Of a DNA stretch of 19,741 nt, positions 1 through 5,900 are shown piece after piece. The notes below the pieces were generated by a model that saw only the letters and a program-made list of their open reading frames with translations, did no database searches and was not told the origin of the DNA. The translations under genes and the position numbers were made by a program. This stretch comes from Richelia sp. UBA3308 (GTDB lineage Bacteria > Cyanobacteriota > Cyanobacteriia > Cyanobacteriales > Nostocaceae), in assembly GCA_002361335.1 (NCBI GenBank), contig DESS01000200.1, forward strand, positions 14,655-34,395, in the 5' to 3' direction. Position 1 is the stretch's first letter; each line of letters begins with the position of its first letter.

Positions 1-25
1 ATTACACTGATTACACCGCAAAGCA

Positions 26-85
26 CTAATAACTAACCACTAACAACTAACAACTAACAACTAACTACTAACCACTAACAACTAA
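26..85. repeat. STRR heptamer array (CTAACAA) after hglD
   Basis: Tandem, slightly degenerate copies of the 7-mer CTAACAA/CTAACTA run from here into the 3' end of hglD, stopping next to its stop codon. The same family recurs at 14704-14752 (opposite orientation) and 15982-16041. Arrays of this kind between genes are typical of heterocystous cyanobacteria. No function is evident. Confidence 0.85.
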
Positions 86-1836
86 TATTTTAAAGATTTA
101 GTTGGAATAATGATTCCTTTGCCGCCTAATATGCGGGAATATATTTTACCTTCGATGTCATGAATTATAAAATCGGCTGTAACGCTACTAGGGGTTTTAC
201 TCTTAACTTCGCAAGAAACATAATAAAGCTCATTGGAAGGAGTTGCAGCAAATTGTTCGTGTCTCTGAATTTCTGCCGGTAAACAAACTTCTTCATGATA
301 ATGCTGTAACCAAATCCATAAAGGATGAGTACTCAAATCACCGGAGTAAGGATTTACCCATATAACCGGAAATTGTCCTTGTTGTTTTTTATCGATTTGA
401 TTCCAAATACATTCACTAGTAATTTTTTCTGGACTAATATTTAAGATTTTAGTCAGTCCTTTAAAAGATTCTCCGTGAAATAAAGGGAATATTGATGAAT
501 TTTCTTGATAAAAATCATTACCAGTAATGGCAATTGTTTTATCTTCTGTTAAATTCAAATTTTTGTAAATTGGACGTTGAGGATGCTGCGCGAATAAATG
601 AATTTCAGCAATACTATAATGATAAATAACTTTTCCGTTGGGGTTTCTACTCCATATTTTTGCTTTAAAAACTATTTCTTGATTTTCATTTTGAGCAATT
701 TCTTCTAAATCCAAGATATATTCTGAAGCTAGTTTTCCGTTAAAAACTATTCCCTTCAACACCTTAAAATCTTCATAATACAGAAATCTGTATCCTGGAT
801 AAAGCTGTTCACAAGCATTAATCATCCACGCTTTTCCACAGGTAGCGGGTAAAACAGGCTTACCACCTACTATATGATCTTGTAAAAAAGGATTGGCTGC
901 TTCTGTTAGTCGTCGATGAATACGATAACTTCTCAACTGAGAATTTAAGGGTGCTGGTGGTGGAGAAATCGGACTACCAATTACAACTTGTGTCGAATCG
1001 TGGTAAGAGTCGTGAAGTTCATTAACTAACATTTTTGTTCCGGCTTCTACAGGAATAATTTCAATGCCCCTACGTGCAAATTCTTTCTTCAATTCCGGTG
1101 TTACCATACCGCTATCCCAACCTCCCCAATTTATAGCTACTACATGACATTGGGGATACTGTTGTTTAAGCAAATGAGCCGATTTATTGAGAATTTCATT
1201 AGATAAAGCGTAATCTGATTGACCGATATTCCCGTAAAAACCGGCAACAGAAGAGTATAAAACTAAATGTTCTAATTCAGAAAGATTAAGGCAACCAAGT
1301 AAATTTTCTAAACCTTGAATTTTGGTGCTGTAAACTTTTTCAAAATCCTCCTCGGTCTTTTTTTCTATTAATTTATCAGCTAAATTACCCGCACCATGAA
1401 TAATACCAGTTATTTTGCCCATATTTTCTGTAACTGCTGTTATTTTTTGCTGTAAATCATCAGCATTTGTCACATCAGCACTAATATATTTTGCTTCACC
1501 CCCCACTTGTTTAATTGTTTCCAAAGTTTGTTTTATTTCTCGGTCAGAAACAATCTGATTATAAATCTTTTTCACGTCCATGGGAGTAGGTTTTTTTCCC
1601 TGGGAAAGCAAATCTTCCATAATACGTTTTTTTAAACTTGCTTCATCAAAGCAATCCCTGGCAAACAAAGGTTCGGATTCTAAAAGTTGGGAACGACCTA
1701 GTAAAATAAATTTACACGGATATTGTCGTGCTAATTCAATTACGCATTTTGCAGTAATACCTTTAGCACCACCACTAACAATAAAAACTGATTCGGAATG
1801 AATTGATGTTGCTGTTTTCATGATGTTTTTCACCAT
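82..1836 (-). CDS. hglD: HglD-like ketoreductase (catalytic half) + PfaA-type dehydratase
   Basis: A 584-residue cytosolic protein of the heterocyst glycolipid synthase. Residues ~15-290 are an SDR-type polyketide ketoreductase catalytic subdomain: nucleotide-binding motif SGGAKGIT near residues 20-27, catalytic Ser196, Tyr209 (in SDYALSN) and Asn213. Residues ~300-584 resemble the hot-dog dehydratase of PUFA synthase PfaA, with probable catalytic His321 in LQDHIVGGKPVLP. The usual ketoreductase N-terminal structural subdomain is missing here and lies at the C-terminus of HglE, so the two proteins probably complement each other. Expected role: reducing and dehydrating the growing HGL acyl chain. 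ATG at 1836 is given; ATG at 1821 (residue 6) has a better Shine-Dalgarno-like GGTGA upstream and may be the true start. The order hglE, small gene(s), hglD matches my recollection of Anabaena, with hglC next. The symbol rests on domains plus synteny. Confidence 0.82.
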   Translation of the reverse strand: MVKNIMKTATSIHSESVFIVSGGAKGITAKCVIELARQYPCKFILLGRSQLLESEPLFARDCFDEASLKKRIMEDLLSQGKKPTPMDVKKIYNQIVSDREIKQTLETIKQVGGEAKYISADVTNADDLQQKITAVTENMGKITGIIHGAGNLADKLIEKKTEEDFEKVYSTKIQGLENLLGCLNLSELEHLVLYSSVAGFYGNIGQSDYALSNEILNKSAHLLKQQYPQCHVVAINWGGWDSGMVTPELKKEFARRGIEIIPVEAGTKMLVNELHDSYHDSTQVVIGSPISPPPAPLNSQLRSYRIHRRLTEAANPFLQDHIVGGKPVLPATCGKAWMINACEQLYPGYRFLYYEDFKVLKGIVFNGKLASEYILDLEEIAQNENQEIVFKAKIWSRNPNGKVIYHYSIAEIHLFAQHPQRPIYKNLNLTEDKTIAITGNDFYQENSSIFPLFHGESFKGLTKILNISPEKITSECIWNQIDKKQQGQFPVIWVNPYSGDLSTHPLWIWLQHYHEEVCLPAEIQRHEQFAATPSNELYYVSCEVKSKTPSSVTADFIIHDIEGKIYSRILGGKGIIIPTKSLKY

Positions 1837-1896
1837 TAGGTTATTGGTAATTTTAAAAGTATTTATGTTTATTAGACAAAATAAACCCCATCCTAA

Positions 1897-1917
1897 CCCC
1901 CCCGTAAATAGGGAGGG
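1897..1917 (-). other. C/G hairpin upstream of hglD
   Basis: A run of seven C (1897-1903) faces GGGAGGG (1911-1917) across a 7-nt loop. In the minus-strand transcript the central pair becomes a G-U wobble, giving a continuous 7-bp GC stem; in plus-strand RNA it would be a C-A mismatch. It lies between the small membrane-protein gene and hglD. It could shape intercistronic RNA or be a dispersed cyanobacterial repeat. No U-run follows, so it is not a clear terminator. Confidence 0.4.
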
Positions 1918-2037
1918 ACAATAATAATAATTTCTTTTTAGATTATTTCTTCTTTAATTACCTCTACTCCCTCTGTATCTCTACAGTTTTTTATGACTTA
2001 TTACCTTGATACTTTTGACTTCCCACAGGAGGAGTAT

Positions 2038-2661
2038 CTACAAATATTTGGTGAGCCGATTAATCGGTAATTGATAGAAGTTGATGTAATTATTGCGTCT
2101 GTTGAAACGTTCTCTTTTAAGGGCAGAAACAATCGCGAATGTTGTAAATGTGAAAAATATCACCATTAATACTATTAATATTGGAATTAATTTGTCAGTT
2201 TCACTATTATTCCTATTATTCCTATTATTCCTATTATTTATATTGTTCCTATCACTTGTCTCACTAGTAGTATTAGTATTATCTGTATTATTGCTATTTG
2301 TTGTAACTTCCGTAGTGTTTGTATTGTTTGTATTGTTTACACTAGATGTATATTTTACATTTTCTTCTTGAGTTGTATCGGGTTTATCAAGTGTAATATC
2401 ACCTAAATCTTTTTTACCTACTGATGATTTTATATTGGATTTGTAAGTTTGATAACCGTTAGCTTCTACTGTGATTTCTCCTTGAAGAACTCCGTTATTA
2501 TCGGGATTTGCCGAAAATCTATAAAGTCCTTCTAAATCGGTGTAAGAAACAATTGAATTACCATCATTATTGTCAAATATGACCTTTGCGGCTCTAATTG
2601 GTGCCCGTTTATTCCAATCAACAACGCGACCAATATAATTAACTTTTTGACTTTGAGACAT
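2038..2661 (-). CDS. Membrane protein with carboxypeptidase-regulatory-like domain
   Basis: 207 residues, not matched to a named gene. Residues ~8-95 look like a CarboxypepD_reg / transthyretin-like beta-sandwich, with the typical GRVVDWNKRAPI start and a TDLEGLYRF strand. Residues ~105-153 are a low-complexity Asn/Thr linker ending in RNN repeats, encoded by a 9-nt microsatellite on DNA 2209-2240. One strong membrane segment spans residues 158-181, followed by a basic tail (KRERFNRR). There is no N-terminal signal peptide. By the positive-inside rule the tail would be cytoplasmic and the 155-residue N-terminal part outside, which is unusual without a signal; a tail-anchored arrangement is the alternative. 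It lies between hglE and hglD on the same strand, so it is probably co-transcribed and could tether or assist the synthase at a membrane (inference). As I recall, Anabaena also has small genes at this position, but I cannot assert orthology. Confidence 0.8.
   Translation of the reverse strand: MSQSQKVNYIGRVVDWNKRAPIRAAKVIFDNNDGNSIVSYTDLEGLYRFSANPDNNGVLQGEITVEANGYQTYKSNIKSSVGKKDLGDITLDKPDTTQEENVKYTSSVNNTNNTNTTEVTTNSNNTDNTNTTSETSDRNNINNRNNRNNRNNSETDKLIPILIVLMVIFFTFTTFAIVSALKRERFNRRNNYINFYQLPINRLTKYL
2209..2240 (-). repeat. 9-nt microsatellite (CCTATTATT) coding RNN repeats
   Basis: About three and a half copies of CCTATTATT on the plus strand encode successive Arg-Asn-Asn triplets in the linker of the 207-residue membrane protein. 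The 9-nt unit keeps the reading frame, so changes in copy number would alter linker length without a frameshift. Confidence 0.85.
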
Positions 2662-2683
2662 GATATATTAATTCGTAATTCAA

Positions 2684-2765
2684 AACTCCTAACTTTAAAG
2701 AAGGAGTTCAAGGAAGTTCAAGGAAGTTATCAAATTTTTCTTCCTTTAACTTGTGGGAACTCCTT
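2684..2765 (-). other. Competing inverted repeats between hglE and the next gene
   Basis: Three arms are visible: AACTCCT (2684-2690), AAGGAGTTC (2701-2709) and GAACTCCTT (2757-2765). The middle arm can pair with the right arm (9 bp) or the left arm (7 bp), but not both. Inside the larger hairpin, AAGTT (2714-2718) pairs with AACTT (2749-2753) and AAGGAAG (2720-2726) with CTTCCTT (2740-2746). The left arm ends about 23 nt before the start codon of the 207-residue gene, so mutually exclusive folds could affect translation or RNA processing (inference). No terminator-like U-run follows on the minus strand. Confidence 0.5.
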
Positions 2766-2801
2766 TATTTCTTCATTGCCGTAAATAACTCTGATTTTTA
2801 T

Positions 2802-2864
2802 GACAAGGAGACAAGGAAGGGGACAAGGGGACAAGGAGACAAGGGGACAAGGAGACAACGGGAT
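2802..2864. repeat. STRR octamer array (GGAGACAA / GGGGACAA)
   Basis: Tandem 8-mer copies of GGAGACAA and GGGGACAA lie between the hairpin region and the hglE stop codon. The same family occurs at 15917-15975 and, in reverse orientation and translated, inside hglE at 4953-5010. From 2865 the sequence passes into CTAAC-type repeats that reach the hglE stop codon. Confidence 0.85.
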
Positions 2865-2912
2865 AATAACCCCCCAACTAACCACTAACTCCTAAATCCT
2901 AACTTTTAACTC

Positions 2913-5900
2913 TTAATTCTCCACCGTAATTGTTGCTCTTCCTTGGGAACCATAGGCGACTTCAGTGATTAAACGATTTGGATCGTGTAATTCTGCTTGA
3001 ATGTGCTTGATGCAATTGTCAGTGTCGATTTCAGGGTTGATGTCAATTACTCGACAAAAGACTTTTCTCCATTCCCAAGTGAGTGTTTTAGTTAGTCCGA
3101 ATAATCCACCACCGATCGCACCAAAGTTTATTTTGCCTATCGTACCAAAAGTACCATCAAGTCGGGTAACTATACAAAAACAACTACGTCCGTTTTCTGC
3201 TACTGCGTTGAGGGATTTTTTGAGATGTTTGGCGATAAAGAAAACTTGTTTGACTATGGCTTTTTCTTCTGGGAAGTAGTTTACAGAGCCTGAAGCAGGG
3301 GCGTTAAATATTGGATGAATATGGATGAAAGCGCCTACAGTTCCTAAAGCTGCAATTTCTGTTAATTTTTGTTGCAGATGTTCTTCGCGATCGCTTTCTA
3401 AAATTATATTTTTGATATTGCTCGGTAGTACAGAACGTCCGGGAATTATGCTTTGAGGAAAACTTAAAACTACGACTTTCCAACCGTTTTGAATTAATGA
3501 TTCGGCTAGTTGGGAAGTGGTGAGGGAACCATCATCGGTGATTAAAGCGATGTGTCCCTCTGGTAGTGTAAATTCTAGGAAATCAGGTTCGGGAAGGGGT
3601 TGTAGTTTAGCCGGATATCTGACAACCCCTCCGATTTCATTTAATGGCTGCTGGCTTGAGTCAGACTGTAGCTTTTTTTTTTCACCTCCAGATAGTTTCT
3701 GAAGATACTCTACTATTTGTCCAATTGTACGTAGTTCGCTTAATTCTTCTAAGTTATCGGGTTTGGGTAAATCCGGGTAGGCTTCTTGTAATGCACCCAT
3801 AATTTCTACTCTTTTAATAGAGTCAATACCCAAGTCGGCTTCCATATCCATGTCCATTTCCAGCATTTCTACAGGATAACCTGTTTTCTCGCTGGTTATA
3901 TCTAACATAGTTTGACCGAGATTACTGGTATCAACAGAGACAACTGTTTCTGTAGGAATGTCAATATCGTTATTATTAACTTCAGGTGCCTCGGTTTTTA
4001 CTTCGGTAGTTTCTACGGTTGTTTCTGATGTCGAAACTGTATCAATTATCGGTTGATTAACTTCTGGAATATTTGTTTCTACTACGGTGTTAGCAGAAGA
4101 ATCAGATGATTCCGTTGACAGAGAATGCAAATACTCTACTATTTGACCGATAGTACGCAGTTCCCCTAATTCTTCTAAATTATCAGGCTTGGGTAAATCA
4201 GGATACATTTCTTGCAATGCGCCCATAATTTCCACTCGTTTGATGGAATCGATTCCTAAATCAGCTTCCATATCCATGTCCATTTCCAGCATTTCCACCG
4301 GATAACCCGTTTTTTCACTGGTAATAGCCAAGAGATTTGTAGCCAAATCAGACAAGTCTACAGAGGTGCTAGGTTTGGGTTCCTCCACTTGTAGCAACTG
4401 GGGTGGCGTGGGGGGAGTGGGGGGATTAGAAGATTGGGGGATAGGGGGAGTAGAAGATTGTTCTTCTAATTCTGTTAATGCTTCTAATTCCTGTTCGTTT
4501 TGAATTATCTGTTCGTATTCTTGCTGTATGAGTTGGAAGAAGTTTTTAGTGTATTCTACTTGGTTTTGTAGATACTGTTCGTGAATTCGCAGGGTATCAC
4601 CTTGATGGCTGTGAAAGTTAATCATTCCACGCTCTAAGCTTTCTAAAACTGCTGGCTTGACTGTGTCAGTAGAAGATTGAGTTTTAGCAAACAAGGAATT
4701 CTGCTGTTGCATCAGATCGAAAAATGTTCTTATGTATTCGACTTGATGGTTAAGGTATTGGGCGTGAACTTGTAAATTTTCGTTTTGATTTTGTCCGAAT
4801 TGAGTTAAGACGTATTCCAAGCTTTCTAAAACTTGTTCGTAATTTAGAAGATCGTGTGGTTTATTTTGCATATTTAATTTAGAAGTTGACTGCGGTGTGG
4901 GAAGAGGATGGGGGGAGGAGGGGATGGGAAGATTGGGGGAAGATTTTTCTACCTTATCCCCTTGTCTCCTTGTCTCCTTGTCTCCTTGTCTCCTTATCTC
5001 ATTATCCTCTTTTATCGCTGTTACTTTTTTATTATGTCTGTTTCCGTTACTGTTTACCTTAGTTTGTGCGGTATTGTTTTGAGTTGCTCTAATGTATGGT
5101 TTTTCTTTTAATTTATGGTTGGTTGGAGAAGAAGTTTTATTTTGTTTATTTTGTTCATTCTGTTTATTGTGTTTATTTTCTTCTTCTGCAACAGGTGCTA
5201 TCGACGCTAACTGAGAAACTGAACTGTATTGATTTCCACTTTTACCATTGGTGTTAGCAGAATTACTGGAGGCACTTTCTGTAATGGTTGCTGTATTTGA
5301 TAATCGTCCAACTTCTACAGGTTTACTTGCTGATATTTCTACTTGATGCTGCTCGCTAATAGCTTTTTCCCATCGTTGTTTTGTTTTCTCTGATACGTAA
5401 TTACTACCATTTAATTTTATATTCAATCCTTTTTTAGTTTCAGTAGATTTAACTACTTCCCCTATTTGATAGGGATCTAAGTTTTTCAAAGTTATTCCAG
5501 CAACCCGTAACTGGATTACGGCTTCTCTCAAACAGTAGTCGCTATCCTTTCTGGGACTGGGGTTTAAGGCAATTGCCATATGGGGGCGATCGCCTAATAT
5601 ATCTTTGAGTAGGTTGGTAAGAATTTTTCTTGGCCCGAATTCGACGAAGCAGTAACCACCGTCTGTATAAATGTTCTCTATTTCCTGCTTAAATAATACA
5701 GAGTTGGATAGTTGTGATTCGAGGGTTTTTTGCAGTTCGCTGGGTTCTGTGGAATACTGTTTTGCAGTAACGTTGGTGTAAACAGGTATTTTGGGAGATT
5801 GGAATTTTACACTTTTGGTTGCGATCGCGAAGGATTTTTGAGCAAAGGCTATCAAGGGAGTGTGGAAAGCTGCGGCTACGGGTAGTACTACAGCGGCACA

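Noticed and set aside
26..85. CRISPR array at the heptamer and octamer repeats
   Set aside because: Units are 7-8 bp and directly tandem with no unique spacers; they are STRR-type repeats.
2093..2371. 92-codon plus-strand frame rich in Leu/Val/Phe that looks like a membrane protein
   Set aside because: It is the antisense reading of the Asn/Thr-rich linker of the 207-residue gene; the hydrophobicity is a by-product of the repeat.
4897..5111. Overlapping plus-strand frames reading SPCLLVSLSPCLL
   Set aside because: Antisense translation of the octamer and G-rich repeats within hglE; the hglE frame carries domains on both sides.
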